DNA from: Siphonodentalium dalli
Lineage: Eukaryota > Mollusca > Scaphopoda > Gadilida > Siphonodentaliidae
Assembly (NCBI GenBank): GCA_032622095.1
Contig: CP136063.1
Coordinates: 220,551,982-220,615,981, forward strand
DNA: 64,000 bases
Direction: 5' to 3'
A program made the translations under genes and the position numbers. The notes under the pieces are model-generated. The model made no database searches. It was not told where the DNA came from and worked only from the letters and a program-made list of their open reading frames with translations. Position 1 is the stretch's first letter. Every line of letters starts with the position of its first letter. Below are positions 11,633-26,442 of this stretch, piece by piece.

Positions 11633-12076
11633 AGGTACTCAATCCGATTAAACACCCATAAACTACTATTTCTTTGGCTTCGGGGGTAAACAATATTTTA
11701 TTCGAGTCGAGGAACCTACCCATCAAATTTAAGCTCTGAGCGATCAGGTATCGATTTTTGAAGTTTGTTATTTCAATTGTTTGTAGCCCAGAAACACGGC
11801 GTCAAAAAGATGGTCTCGATCAAAATTGCGGATGAAGATGGATAACTTTAAAAACAAGTGGTAATACGGCCAAATTTCGTGAATACTCAAGTGATAATTC
11901 GGCCATATTTCGTTGAACAAAATGTTGATAAATAACACGTTTTGGGAAATAGTTGACAGTGGTTAGGATTATTTTGTTGCAATTAATCGATTCTGATAAC
12001 TAAAGCGTATTTTGAAGAAATGTTGTTGTTGTTGTATCTTGATGATATGGGGACCCTCTGGACGGATTGAGTACCT
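11633..12076. mobile_element. 444-bp AGGTACTC MITE (unit 2)
   Basis: TTAA on both sides; same length as the unit 1 copy. Confidence 0.85.
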
Positions 12077-13124
12077 TTAAGGCAGTGTTGTGAATAGTTA
12101 TGCTATTATAACTTAGTCACTATGACTAAGGCCATATTTTGTCACTATGACTAAGACAAATTTTAGTTGCTGTGACTTAGACCAATCTTAATCACCACAG
12201 ACTCACTCCATGCCCAACATTTCGTAATCATGTCTCAATAAGGTCCAGAATTCGGTTAGAACTTCCAACTCTTAAATGCAGTTGCGTTTAACAAGAACAA
12301 TTGTGAACACTGTGGCATTTATTCAAGTAAACAGATGATACTAGTATGGCTTGGTGCAACAACTGATTATGCAGTACTAAACGATTCCACATATTTTATC
12401 GGGGCATAGAATTTTCAAATATTCTTGCTGGGGAGAATCCCCTCCAGTCAGACCTCTACAATGTCTTATGGAAATGAATATATGTTCCAACATTATTGTA
12501 TTCATTGTAAAGTTGACTGTAGTCATATATAGTGACGTGTGGTAAGGTATGGGTTAGTAAAAATGACTCCAATTGCTTGTGACAAACCCTAAGCTGTAAT
12601 AAAATTAGACACATTGTGTGCGTAATTCGGTGAATCAATCTGATGAGTAAGCAAACTAGAGGTGGGCTGAGACCAATGATGGCAGTCGAGAAAATCTGCA
12701 AACAAAATTGCCCAATCAGCCTGTGTAAAATTTAAAAAAAATTGACCGGAAAATGTAGGAATACAAGCTCCGACAAAGTTCAGCATTTGCGAAAATGTTC
12801 CAAGTCGAAAGAGGGGGATAACTCCACAAAAAAAGTCACGACGGACCTCATGATCACAGGTTCCTATGGTACCATAAAATATATGTGCCAAGTTTTACAA
12901 AAATTTACAGAAAAATGTAGGAATAAAAGCTCCGACAAAATTATGGATTTTGATTTTTTCGAGGTATTGAAATAGGTCGATAAAGACTTTTCTATGTCCC
13001 AGAAAGACAATTTGAAGTCAAGACAAAAATAACAACTTTAAACAGTGTTTGGCTCCCAAACAAACAATAGCCATGCGCACGGTATGGAACTCAAAAGAGC
13101 ATAGTACCAATGCATTCTCTTATA

Positions 13125-13337
13125 CAGTAATGCCCTAAGTAATCGACCTCTTAACCAAAGCAGAATTATGGGTAACTTTTCAGGATTTAATCGGAAATAT
13201 GGCTTGTTGTCATTCATCGGAAAGCTCTCGCCGAGAGCTTTCCGATGAATGGCAACAAGCCATATTTCTGACTAAATCCTGAAAAGTTACCCATAATTCT
13301 GCTTTGGTTAAGAGGTCGATTACTTAGGGCATTACTG
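13125..13337. mobile_element. 213-bp TA foldback MITE (unit 2)
   Basis: TA flanks at 13123-13124 and 13338-13339. Confidence 0.85.
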
Positions 13338-13792
13338 TATACATGTATGTGAGTTGCCCATAGGGCGCCTCACACATATAAGAGGAGAATACATTGGCCA
13401 CCAATGTGTTAGCCAGTGCATTCTCTTATATATGAGAGGCTCCCTATTGAAGTGCTAAAATAGAAATAACACTATTTCTCAAATATAAATTTAATTTCAT
13501 CAAACTATGAAACAAGTCGATCACATGACACAGACTGATGAGTTCATGAAAATATGAATTGTGGTGGGAGAAATGAAATCTAGTTATAATAGAGTCCCTC
13601 TTCCTGGACGACAATTCCAATAACAGATTTTATGAGAAAAATGTAACCATTTCTTTACTTATTGGATTCTCCCACTCAGTTATACAAGTATGCATTTGAA
13701 TAGTCTATTATTCATGTGGAGGGGTGTCCAGAATAAATAAGCAGAAGACAGATAATACAAGTACAGAATGAGTCATATTATTGGAGGGAAAT

Positions 13793-13840
13793 GTTCAGAT
13801 AATAAGTTCAACAAACGACCCATGAACTTATTATCTGAAC
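13793..13840. repeat. 18-bp stem hairpin (unit 2)
   Basis: Perfect stem as in unit 1. Confidence 0.8.
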
Positions 13841-14007
13841 ATGTCCTAAGGTAACTACTCGTCAATGAGTATTTACTAAAGAAAGAGGACTGAACTGAAG
13901 TATGTTGTATTCAACTAATAATAAGTTTACCAAACATTAAACGAATCGAGTGTACCAGTTCACAAAACACAACTTCTGGACTGCAGATACTACAATTGTA
14001 GATATTC

Positions 14008-14507
14008 AAACCGGCCAAAAACGCCCAAATAAAGCTTCAACAGCCTAAAATATCTTCGTTCTGTCTCAATAACACCATACAAATATGGATATCATTGGAA
14101 CCGGTTCATTGACCACATTGTGATGGTTACAGTTATGCCCTGTGCCAATGTATTCTCTTATATATGCGAGTCGACCATAGGTCGCCTCGCATATATAAGA
14201 GAATGCATTGGCCTAACAATTTTTTACAATTTTAATAATTTGTTTTTGTATTCTTTAACAATTTTATAATTTCACCCATACAGAGCACCCAGACAAACAT
14301 GAGCAGACGACACTCTTCTATATATGCTTCTATATATGTGTGGGCTCCCTGCAGGGTAATGGATGTTTTTTATTTTATGTCCTAAAAATTGTAAGAAACA
14401 TTTATTTAAAAATCATGATAAAAAATGGTTAGGCCAATGCATTCTCTTATATATGCGAGGCGACATATGGTCGACTCGCATATATAAGAGAATGGATTGG
14501 CACAGGG
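14008..14507. mobile_element. Rearranged 392-bp family MITE (unit 2)
   Basis: Same end-less, enlarged copy as in unit 1. Confidence 0.75.
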
Positions 14508-14647
14508 TAAAAAAAAATCCCGACTTACGACTTGATTTGACATGGCGGGTCAGCTTTACCCTTTAAACGAACATGGCCCATTCGAGCTGACAAATATTGT
14601 CGACGTAATTTGGAAGGGGTACATGCGTAGATATCTCTTCGGTTTCA

Positions 14648-15126
14648 AGGTTACACTGGTGTAAATGTTTTCCATAGGCCTCAGTGCTAACGTTTTAGCG
14701 TATAGTGTTGGCAATATAAATGTTGGGTCCAAAATTTTCTTTAAATCTGAAAAATTGACATTTTGGGAAACTTTTTACACAAAAAAATCATGTCTGTCTA
14801 GCAGGGAATTCGCCTTTAAATCTTATGTTTTCGTAACTAGTGTCAGAACCGCATAAAAAAATCTAGTGTCAGAACCGCTTAAAAAAATACAGTCATATTT
14901 TAGACCACACCAAAAAATTCAAACTTCACTACAAAGGGTTAATTCCTTTGCCAATGGTTATTTTACCTATGGGAAATCATAGGGAAGAGGTGTGATGATT
15001 TTTTTATGTGAAAAGCACACACGGCTATTGACCAATCAGGGCCCAGTGTCTATTTTATTCTCTCCTATATATTCCTCCCGCATCCGCTAGATGTCACTCG
15101 GAACCTTATTTACACCAGTGTAACCT
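14648..15126. mobile_element. 453-bp MITE with internal 26-bp duplication (unit 3)
   Basis: CTAGTGTCAGAACCGC..AAAAAAAT is present twice in a row at about 14837-14888, once with CATA and once with CTTA. This marks unit 3 uniquely. Confidence 0.85.
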
Positions 15127-15128
15127 CA

Positions 15129-15359
15129 AGGAGATATCTCGTAGGAAATATTTCAAGCAGATATCTCGTAGTTGCGAGGAGATATCTCATAGGATCCAAG
15201 GATATATCTCCATAATACAAACAGATATCTCCTTGGATCCAAGGAGATATCTCCATAATGGACCATATTCCAAGCAGATATCTGATAGGAATTGCAATTC
15301 CAAGGAGATATCTCCTCGAAACCGAGGAGATATCTCCGAATTACGAGGAGATATCTCCG
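15129..15359. repeat. GATATC palindrome array (unit 3)
   Basis: Unchanged from unit 1. Confidence 0.85.
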
Positions 15360-15789
15360 AAAACGAATATTTGCAGGGATGGCGCCCCATACATGCGTGT
15401 ATAAGATTGAAAAATGCACGAAATTTTGGTATACTGGTTTCATATGCTCTGATAAACACTTGCCATGCTCAAAGCCATTTTCCAGCTGTTTTTCATTTTC
15501 CGCACATAAGTGAAACAAACGCTCTTTATTTCTACCATAATAATCGGGAATAGACTAACACGAAACGCTCTTTTCTGTTCCATGCCGTGCCATTTACTGT
15601 TGTTGATTTGGGTACTCAAACATCCTGTTCAAACTTGTATTTTGTATGACTTCAAGCGTCTTTCTGGGACATAATTATAATAATGATCGTAGAAAGGTAG
15701 TTCAAGTATTTATTGACTTATTGCGATACCGGGGAAAAATTCAAAAGAGTATATTATTAGGTGTATTTTAAAACACCACGTGGCTTTAA

Positions 15790-16181
15790 CCCTTTACCCA
15801 ACAGAAGGGCCCTGTGCCAATGCATTCTCTTATATATGCGAGTCGACCATAGGTCGCCTCGCATATATAAGAGAATGCATTGGCTTAACACATTAAAAAT
15901 TATAAAATTGTTAAAGAATGTAAGAAAAAATGGTAAAAAGTGTTAAAAACAGATTTTTTTTAGGCCAATGCATTCTCTTATATATGCGAGGCGACCTATG
16001 GTCGACTCGCATATATAAGAGAATGCATTGGCACAGGGTATAACTGTAACTATCACAATGTGGTCAAGGAGCCGGTTCCAATGATATCCATATTTGTATG
16101 GTTTTATTGAGACAGACCGAAGATATTTTAGGCTGTTGTAGCTTTATTTGGCCGGTTTTGGCCGGTTTGTTGGGTAAAGGG
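15790..16181. mobile_element. 392-bp TTAA foldback MITE (unit 3)
   Basis: TTAA at 15786-15789 and 16182-16185. It has a few private base changes, for example TTTGTATGGTTTTATTGAGA near 16092 where units 1 and 2 differ. It is the third filled site at this position. Confidence 0.9.
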
Positions 16182-16183
16182 TT

Positions 16184-18631
16184 AAAGGTTCTCCACATGA
16201 TATATGATGTGACACCATAACACTACTATTTAAAGGTTCTCCACATGATATATGATGTGACACCATAACACTACTATTTAAAGGTTCTCCATATGATATA
16301 TGATGTGACACCATAACACTACTATTTAAAGGTTCTCCACATGATATATGATGTGACACCATAACACTACTATTTAAAGGTTCTCCATATGATATATGAT
16401 GTGACATCATAACACTACTATTTAAAGGTTCTCCACATGATATATGATGCGACACCATAACACTACTATTTAAAGGTTCTCCACATGATACATGATGTGA
16501 CACCATAACACTACTATTTAAAGGTTCTCCACATGATATATGATGTGACACCATAACACTACTATTTAAAGGTTCTCTATATGATATATGATGTGACACC
16601 ATAACACTACTATTTAAAGGTTCTCCATATGATATATGATGCGACACCATAACACTACTATTTAAAGGTTCTCCACATTATATATGATGTGACACCATAA
16701 CACTACTATTTAAAGGTTCTCCACATTATATATGATGTGACACCATAACACTACTATTTAAAGGTTCTCCACATTATATATGATGTGACACCATAACACT
16801 ACTATTTAAAGGTTCTCCACATTATATATGATGTGACACCATAACACTACTATTTAAAGGTTCTCCATATGATATATGATGTGACACCATAACACTACTA
16901 TTTAAAGGTTCTCCATATGATATATGATGTGACACCATAACACTACTATTTAAAGGTTCTCCACATGATATATGATGCGACACCATAACACTACTATTTA
17001 AAGGTTCTCCACATTATATATGATGTGACACCATAACACTACTATTTAAAGGTTCTCCATATGATATATGATGTGACACCATAACACTACTATTTAAAGG
17101 TTCTCCATATGATATATGATGTGACACCATAACACTACTATTTAAAGGTTCTCCACATGATATATGATGTGACACCATAACACTACTATTTAAAGGTTCT
17201 CCACATGATATATGATGCGACACCATAACACTACTATTTAAAGGTTCTCCATATGATATATGATGTGACACCATAACACTACTATTTAAAGGTTCTCCAC
17301 ATTATATATGATGTGACACCATAACACTACTATTTAAAGGTTCTCCATATGATATATGATGTGACACCATAACACTACTATTTAAAGGTTCTCCATATGA
17401 TATATGATGTGACACCATAACACTACTATTTAAAGGTTCTCCACATGATATATGATGCGACACCATAACACTACTATTTAAAGGTTCTCCACATTATATA
17501 TGATGTGACACCATAACACTACTATTTAAAGGTTCTCCATATGATATATGATGTGACACCATAACACTACTATTTAAAGGTTCTCCATATGATATATGAT
17601 GCGACACCATAACACTACTATTTAAAGGTTCTCCACATTATATATGATGTGACACCATAACACTACTATTTAAAGGTTCTCCATATGATATATGATGCGA
17701 CACCATAACACTACTATTTAAAGGTTCTCCACATTATATATGATGTGACACCATAACACTACTATTTAAAGGTTCTCCATATGATATATGATGTGACACC
17801 ATAACACTACTATTTAAAGGTTCTCCATATGATATATGATGTGACACCATAACACTACTATTTAAAGGTTCTCCACATGATATATGATGCGACACCATAA
17901 CACTACTATTTAAAGGTTCTCCACATTATATATGATGTGACACCATAACACTACTATTTAAAGGTTCTCCATATGATATATGATGCGACACCATAACACT
18001 ACTATTTAAAGGTTCTCCACATTATATATGATGTGACACCATAACACTACTATTTAAAGGTTCTCCATATGATATATGATGTGACACCATAACACTACTA
18101 TTTAAAGGTTCTCCATATGATATATGATGTGACACCATAACACTACTATTTAAAGGTTCTCCACATGATATATGATGTGACACCATAACACTACTATTTA
18201 AAGGTTCTCCACATGATATATGATGTGACACCATAACACTACTATTTAAAGGTTCTCCACATGATATATGATGTGACACCATAACACTACTATTTAAAGG
18301 TTCTCCACATGATATATGATGTGACACCATAACACTACTATTTAAAGGTTCTCCACATGATATATGATGTGACACCATAACACTACTATTTAAAGGTTCT
18401 CCACATGATATATGATGTGACACCATAACACTACTATTTAAAGGTTCTCCATATGATATATGATGTGACACCATAACACTACTATTTAAAGGTTCTCCAC
18501 ATGATATATGATGTGACACCATAACACTACTATTTAAAGGTTCTCCACATGATATATGATGTGACACCATAACACTACTATTTAAAGGTTCTCCATATGA
18601 TATATGGTGTGACATCATAACACTACTATTT
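16184..18631. repeat. 48-bp satellite array, 51 monomers (unit 3)
   Basis: The span is exactly 51 x 48 bp. It has no CATGTG monomers. Between about 16660 and 18050, CACATT monomers recur every few repeats next to CATATG and GATGCGAC variants, giving a loose higher-order pattern of about 2-5 monomers. Confidence 0.96.
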
Positions 18632-19147
18632 ATTCCAGCAAATGGTATCGAACCTGAGGCCATTCTATCACGGGCAAAAAAATGTTGTTTGTTTGATCAG
18701 GTTTTTACTTTTGGTTGAGAGAAAAATGGTTAGTCAATATGACTATCTTAGGTTAGTCAAAGGTTGTTCAACATAATGACTAAGTCACCATGACTAAAAC
18801 ATCTTCACCGGAAAGATGAAAATGTACTTTGGTAGAACTTTTGTGAACGTATTACCAAGACTGGATACAAGCTGGATAATATATCAGAATCAGACCAAAT
18901 TAAGGCCAATTTTCCAATAAAATCACCCAAAAAAAAAACACAGCTTCCAATACTACTTAAGAGATATAACAATAATCTGCGGTGAAAAGATTTGTTTGGT
19001 CGGTTCATTTTCAGGATACATGTTGTGTCTATGAAATTATAATCTTTTCTCCAAATAAGGTAATCTTGGAGTGGGGGTCACATTGATGTTCTGATACACT
19101 GTATGCCAGTATCTCCTCCCATCACATTCGTTCAATTGTAAGTTTAA

Positions 19148-19597
19148 AGGTACTCAATCCGATTAAACACCCATAAACTACTATTTCTTTGGCTTCGGGG
19201 GTAAACAATATTTTATTCGAGTCGAGGAACCTACCCATCAAATTTAAGCTCTGAGCGATCAGGTATCGATTTTTGAAGTTTGTTATTTCAATTGTTTGTA
19301 GCCCAGAAACACGCCGTCAAAAAGATGGTCTCGATCAAAATTGCGGATGAAGATGGATAACTTTAAAAACAAGTGGTAATACGGCCAAATTTCGTGAATA
19401 CTCAAGTGATAATACGGCCATATTTCGTTGAACAAAATGTTGATAAATAACACGTTTTGGGAAATAGTTGACAGTGGTTAGGATTATTTTGTTGCAATTA
19501 ATCGATTCTGATAACTAAAGCGTATTTTGAAGAAATGTTGTTGTTGTTGTTGTTGTATCTTGATGATATGGGGACCCTCTGGACGGATTGAGTACCT
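19148..19597. mobile_element. 450-bp AGGTACTC MITE (unit 3)
   Basis: Six bases longer than in units 1 and 2, from two extra GTT repeats near 19540. Confidence 0.85.
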
Positions 19598-20646
19598 TTA
19601 AGGCAGTGTTGTGAATAGTTATGCTATTATAACTTAGTCACTATGACTAAGGCCATATTTTGTCACTATGACTAAGACAAATTTTAGTTGCTGTGACTTA
19701 GACCAATCTTAATCACCACAGACTCACTCCATGCCCAACATTTCGTAATCATGTCTCAATAAGGTCCAGAATTCGGTTAGAACTTCCAACTCTTAAATGC
19801 AGTTGCGTTTAACAAGAACAATTGTGAACACTGTGGCATTTATTCAAGTAAACAGATGATACTAGTATGGCTTGGTGCAACAACTGATTATGCAGTACTA
19901 AACGATTCCACATATTTTATCGGGGCATAGAATTTTCAAATATTCTTGCTGGGGAGAATCCCCCCCAGTCAGACCTCTACAATGTCTTATGGAAATGAAT
20001 ATATGTTCCAACATTATTGTATTCATTGTAAAGTTGACTGTAGTCATATATAGTGACGTGTGGTAAGGTATGGGTTAGTAAAAATGACTCCAATTGCTTG
20101 TGACAAACCCTAAGCTGTAATAAAATTAGACACATTGTGTGCGTAATTCGGTGAATCAATCTGATGAGTAAGCAAACTAGAGGTGGGCTGAGACCAATGA
20201 TGGCAGTCGAGAAAATCTGCAAACAAAATTGCCCAATCAGCCTGTGTAAAATTTTAAAAAAATTGACCGGAAAATGTAGGAATACAAGCTCCGACAAAGT
20301 TCAGCATTTGCGAAAATGTTCCAAGTCGAAAGAGGGGGATAACTCCACAAAAAAAGTCACGACGGACCTCATGATCACAGGTTCCTATGGCACCATCAAA
20401 TATATGTGCCAAGTTTTACAAAAATTTACAGAAAAATGTAGGAATAAAAGCTCCGACAAAATTATGGATTTTGATTTTTTTCGAGGTATTGAAATAGGTC
20501 GATAAAGACTTTTCTATGTCCCAGAAAGACAATTTGAAGTCAAGACAAAAATAACAACTTTAAACAGTGTTTGGCTCCCAAACAAACAATAGCCATGCGC
20601 ACGGTATGGAACTCAAAAGAGCATAGTACCAATGCATTCTCTTATA

Positions 20647-20859
20647 CAGTAATGCCCTAAGTAATCGACCTCTTAACCAAAGCAGAATTATGGGTAACTT
20701 TTCAGGATTTAATCGGAAATATGGCTTGTTGTCATTCATCGGAAAGCTCTCGCCGAGAGCTTTCCGATGAATGGCAACAAGCCATATTTCTGACTAAATC
20801 CTGAAAAGTTACCCATAATTCTGCTTTGGTTAAGAGGTCGATTACTTAGGGCATTACTG
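20647..20859. mobile_element. 213-bp TA foldback MITE (unit 3)
   Basis: Same length and TA flanks. Confidence 0.85.
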
Positions 20860-21314
20860 TATACATGTATGTGAGTTGCCCATAGGGCGCCTCACACATA
20901 TAAGAGGAGAATACATTGGCCACCAATGTGTTAGCCAGTGCATTCTCTTATATATGAGAGACTCCCTATTGAAGTGCTAAAATAGAAATAACACTATTTC
21001 TCAAATATAAATTTAATTTCATCAAACTATGAAACAAGTCGATCACATGACACAGACTGATGAGTTCATGAAAATATGAATTGTGGTGGGAGAAATGAAA
21101 TCTAGTTATAATAGAGTCCCTCTTCCTGGACGACAATTCCAATAACAGATTTTATGAGAAAAATGTAACCATTTCTTTACTTATTGGATTCTCCCACTCA
21201 GTTATACAAGTATGCATTTGAATAGTCTATTATTCATGTGGAGGGGTGTCCAGAATAAATAAGCAGAAGACAGATAATACAAGTACAGAATGAGTCATAT
21301 TATTGGAGGGAAAT

Positions 21315-21362
21315 GTTCAGATAATAAGTTCAACAAACGACCCATGAACTTATTATCTGAAC
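21315..21362. repeat. 18-bp stem hairpin (unit 3)
   Basis: Perfect stem. Confidence 0.8.
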
Positions 21363-21529
21363 ATGTCCTAAGGGAACTACTCGTCAATGAGTATTTACTA
21401 AAGAAAGAGGACTAAACTGAAGTATGTTGTATTCAACTAATAATAAGTTTACCAAACATTAAACGAATCGAGTGTACCAGTTCACAAAACACAACTTCTG
21501 GACTGCAGATACTACAATTGTAGATATTC

Positions 21530-22020
21530 AAACCGGCCAAAAACGCCCAAATAAAGCTTCAACAGCCTAAAATATCTTCGTTCTGTCTCAATAACACCAT
21601 ACAAATATGGATATCATTGGAACCGGTTCATTGACCACATTGTGATGGTTACAGTTATGCCCTGTGCCAATGTATTCTCTTATATATGCGAGTCGACCAT
21701 AGGTCGCCTCGCATATATAAGAGAATGCATTGGCCTAACAATTTTTTACAATTTTAATAATTTGTTTTTGTATTCTTTAACAATTTTATAATTTCACCCA
21801 TACAGAGCACCCAGACAAACATGAGCAGACGACACTCTTCTATATATGCTTCTATATATCCTTGCAGGGTAATGGATGTTTTTTATTTTATGTCCTAAAA
21901 ATTGTAAGAAACATTTATTTAAAAATCATGATAAAAAATGGTTAGGCCAATGCATTCTTTTATATATGCGAGGCGACATATGGTCGACTCGCATATATAA
22001 GAGAATGGATTGGCACAGGG
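21530..22020. mobile_element. Rearranged 392-bp family MITE (unit 3)
   Basis: A short internal deletion near 21858 removes the GTGTGGGCTCC piece found in the other units. Confidence 0.75.
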
Positions 22021-22160
22021 TAAAAAAAAATCCCGACTTACGACTTGATTTGACATGGCGGGTCAGATATACCCTTTAAACGAACATGGCCCATTCGAGC
22101 TGACAAATATTGTCGACGTAATTTGGAAGGGGTACATGCGTAGATATCTCTTCGGTTTCA

Positions 22161-22613
22161 AGGTTACACTGGTGTAAATGTTTTCCATAGGCCTCAGTGC
22201 TAACGTTTTAGCGTATAGTGTTGGCAATATAAATGTTGGGTCCAAAATTTTCTTTAAATCTGAAAAATTGACATTTTGGGAAACTTTTTACACAAAAAAA
22301 TCATGTCTGTCTAGCAGGGAATTCGCCTTTAAATCTTATGTTTTCGTAACTAGTGTCAGAACCGCATAAAAAAATACAGTCATATTTTAGACCACACCAA
22401 AAAATTCAAACTTCACTACAAAGGGTTAATTCCTTTGCCAATGGTTATTTTACCTATGGGAAATCATAGGGAAGAGGTGTGATGATTTTTTTATGTGAAA
22501 AGCACACACGGCTATTGACCAATCAGGGCCCAGTGTCTATTTTATTCTCTCCTATATATTCCTCCCGCATCCGCTAGATGTCACTCGGAACCTTATTTAC
22601 ACCAGTGTAACCT
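22161..22613. mobile_element. 453-bp MITE (unit 4)
   Basis: Full length with 19-bp ends. Confidence 0.85.
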
Positions 22614-22615
22614 CA

Positions 22616-22846
22616 AGGAGATATCTCGTAGGAAATATTTCAAGCAGATATCTCGTAGTTGCGAGGAGATATCTCATAGGATCCAAGGATATATCTCCAT
22701 AATACAAACAGATATCTCCTTGGATCCAAGGAGATATCTCCATAATGGACCATATTCCAAGCAGATATCTGATAGGAATTGCAATTCCAAGGAGATATCT
22801 CCTCGAAACCGAGGAGATATCTCCGAATTACGAGGAGATATCTCCG
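22616..22846. repeat. GATATC palindrome array (unit 4)
   Basis: Unchanged. Confidence 0.85.
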
Positions 22847-23272
22847 AAAACGAATATTTGCAGGGATGGCGCCCCATACATGCGTGTATAAGATTGAAAA
22901 ATGCACGAAATTTTGGTATACTGGTTTCATATGCTCTGATAAACACTTGCCATGCTCAAAGCCATTTTCCAGCTGTTTTTCATTTTCCGCACATAAGTGA
23001 AACAAACGCTCTTTATTTCTACCATAATAATCGGGAATAGACTAACACGAAACGCTCTTTTCTGTTCCATGCCGTGCCATTTACTGTTGTTGATTTGGGT
23101 ACTCAAACATCCTGTTCAAACTTGTATTTTGTATGACTTCAAGCGTCTTTCTGGGACATAATTATAATAATGATCGTAGAAAGGTAGTTCAAGTATTTAT
23201 TGACTTATTGCGATACCGGGGAAAAATTCAAAAGAGTATATTATTAGGTGTATTTTAAAACACCACGTGGCT

Positions 23273-23276
23273 TTAA
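23273..23276. other. Empty TTAA target site of the 392-bp MITE (unit 4)
   Basis: CCACGTGGCT-TTAA-AGGTTCTCC reads straight from the spacer into the first satellite monomer, with one TTAA and no footprint. In units 1-3 the element sits exactly here between two TTAA copies. Confidence 0.93.
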
Positions 23277-25482
23277 AGGTTCTCCACATGATATATGATG
23301 TGACACCATAACACTACTATTTAAAGGTTCTCCACATGATATATGATGTGACACCATAACACTACTATTTAAAGGTTCTCCACATGATATATGATGCGAC
23401 ACCATAACACTACTATTTAAAGGTTCTCCACATGATATATGATGTGACACCATAACACTACTATTTAAAGGTTCTCCATATGATATATGATGTGACACCA
23501 TAACACTACTATTTAAAGGTTCTCCACATGATATATGATGTGACACCATAACACTACTATTTAAAGGTTCTCCACATGATATATGATGTGACACCATAAC
23601 ACTACTATTTAAAGGTTCTCCATATGATTTATGATGTGACACCATAACACTACTATTTAAAGGTTCTCCACATTATATATGATGTGACACCATAACACTA
23701 CTATTTAAAGGTTCTCCACATGATATATGATGTGACACCATAACACTACTATTTAAAGGTTCTCCATATGATATATGATGTGACACCATAACACTACTAT
23801 TTAAAGGTTCTCCACATGATATATGATGTGACACCATAACACTACTATTTAAAGGTTCTCCACATGATATATGATGTGACACCATAACACTACTATTTAA
23901 AGGTTCTCCATATGATATATGATGTGACACCATAACACTACTATTTAAAGGTTCTCCACATTATATATGATGTGACACCATAACACTACTATTTAAAGGT
24001 TCTCCACATGATATATGATGTGACACCATAACACTACTATTTAAAGGTTCTCCATATGATATATGATGTGACACCATAACACTACTATTTAAAGGTTCTC
24101 CACATTATATATGATGTGACACCATAACACTACTATTTAAAGGTTCTCCACATGATATATGATGTGACACCATAACACTACTATTTAAAGGTTCTCCACA
24201 TGATATATGATGTGACACCATAACACTACTATTTAAAGGTTCTCCACATGATATATGATGTGACACCATAACACTACTATTTAAAGGTTCTCCTCATTAT
24301 ATATGATGTGACACCATAACACTACTATTTAAAGGTTCTCCACATGATATATGATGTGACACCATAACACTACTATTTAAAGGTTCTCCATATGATATAT
24401 GATGTGACACCATAACACTACTATTTAAAGGTTCTCCACATGATATATGATGCGACACCATAACACTACTATTTAAAGGTTCTCCACATGATATATGATG
24501 TGACACCATAACACTACTATTTAAAGGTTCTCCACATTATATATGATGTGACACCATAACACTACTATTTAAAGGTTCTCCACATGATATATGATGTGAC
24601 ACCATAACACTACTATTTAAAGGTTCTCCATATGATATATGATGTGACACCATAACACTACTATTTAAAGGTTCTCCACATGATATATGATGTGACACCA
24701 TAACACTACTATTTAAAGGTTCTCCATATGATATATGATGTGACACCATAACACTACTATTTAAAGGTTCTCCACATTATATATGATGTGACACCATAAC
24801 ACTACTATTTAAAGGTTCTCCATATGATATATGATGTGACACCATAACACTACTATTTAAAGGTTCTCCATATGATATATGATGTGACACCATAACACTA
24901 CTATTTAAAGGTTCTCCATATGATATATGATGTGACACCATAACACTACTATTTAAAGGTTCTCCATATGATATATGATGTGACACCATAACACTACTAT
25001 TTAAAGGTTCTCCACATGATATATGATGTGACACCATAACACTACGATTTAAAGGTTCTCCACATGATATATGATGTGACACCATAACACTACTATTTAA
25101 AGGTTCTCCACATGATATATGATGTGACACCATAACACTACTATTTAAAGGTTCTCCATATGATATATGATGTGACACCATAACACTACTATTTAAAGGT
25201 TCTCCACATGATATATGATGTGACACCATAACACTACTATTTAAAGGTTCTCCACATGATATATGATGTGACACCATAACACTACTATTTAAAGGTTCTC
25301 CACATGATATATGATGTGACACCATAACACTATTATTTAAAGGTTCTCCATATGATATATGATGTGACACCATAACACTACTATTTAAAGGTTCTCCATA
25401 TGATATATGATGTGACACCATAACACTACTATTTAAAGGTTCTCCACATGATATATGATGCGACATCATAACACTACTATTT
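23275..25482. repeat. 48-bp satellite array, 46 monomers (unit 4)
   Basis: The span is exactly 46 x 48 bp. It is mostly CACATG and CATATG monomers with CACATT at intervals. The TCATT variant (CTCATTATA) near 24294 and CTACGATTT near 25045 are private changes. Confidence 0.96.
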
Positions 25483-25998
25483 ATTCCAGCAAATGGTATC
25501 GAACCTGAGGCCATTCTATCACGGGCAAAAAAATGTTGTTTGTTTGATCAGGTTTTTACTTTTGGTTGAGAGAAAAATGGTTAGTCAATATGACTATCTT
25601 AGGTTAGTCAAAGGTTGTTCAACATAATGACTAAGTCACCATGACTAAAACATCTTCACCGGAAAGATGAAAATGTACTTTGGTAGAACTTTTGTGAACG
25701 TATTACCAAGACTGGATACAAGCTGGATAATATATCAGAATCAGACCAAATTAAGGCCAATTTTCCAATAAAATCACCCAAAAAAAAAACACAGCTTCCA
25801 ATACTACTTAAGAGATATAACAATAATCTGCGGTGAAAAGATTTGTTTGGTCGGTTCATTTTCAGGATACATGTTGTGTCTATGAAATTATAATCTTTTC
25901 TCCAAATAAGGTAATCTTGGAGTGGGGGTCACATTGATGTTCTGATACACTGTATGCCAGTATCTCCTCCCATCACATTCGTTCAATTGTAAGTTTAA

Positions 25999-26442
25999 AG
26001 GTACTCAATCCGATTAAACACCCATAAACTACTATTTCTTTGGCTTCGGGGGTAAACAATATTTTATTCGAGTCGAGGAACCTACCCATCAAATTTAAGC
26101 TCTGAGCGATCAGGTATCGATTTTTGAAGTTTGTTATTTCAATTGTTTGTAGCCCAGAAACACGCCGTCAAAAAGATGGTCTCGATCAAAATTGCGGATG
26201 AAGATGGATAACTTTAAAAACAAGTGGTAATACGGCCAAATTTCGTGAATACTCAAGTGATAATACGGCCATATTTCGTTGAACAAAATGTTGATAAATA
26301 ACACGTTTTGGGAAATAGTTGACAGTGGTTAGGATTATTTTGTTGCAATTAATCGATTCTGATAACTAAAGCGTATTTTGAAGAAATGTTGTTGTTGTTG
26401 TATCTTGATGATATGGGGACCCTCTGGACGGATTGAGTACCT
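25999..26442. mobile_element. 444-bp AGGTACTC MITE (unit 4)
   Basis: TTAA at 25995-25998 and 26443-26446. Confidence 0.85.

Larger units (their letters stand above)
7346..14642. repeat. Tandem 7.3-kb unit, copy 2 (7297 bp)
   Basis: It is shorter than copy 1 by exactly 48 bp, which is one satellite monomer. The order of satellite variants also matches copy 1, so copies 1 and 2 come from a very recent duplication. Confidence 0.95.
14643..22155. repeat. Tandem 7.3-kb unit, copy 3 (7513 bp)
   Basis: It is longer than copy 2 by 216 bp. Four extra satellite monomers (192 bp) and a 26-bp duplication in the first MITE explain 218 of these; small indels explain the rest. Confidence 0.95.
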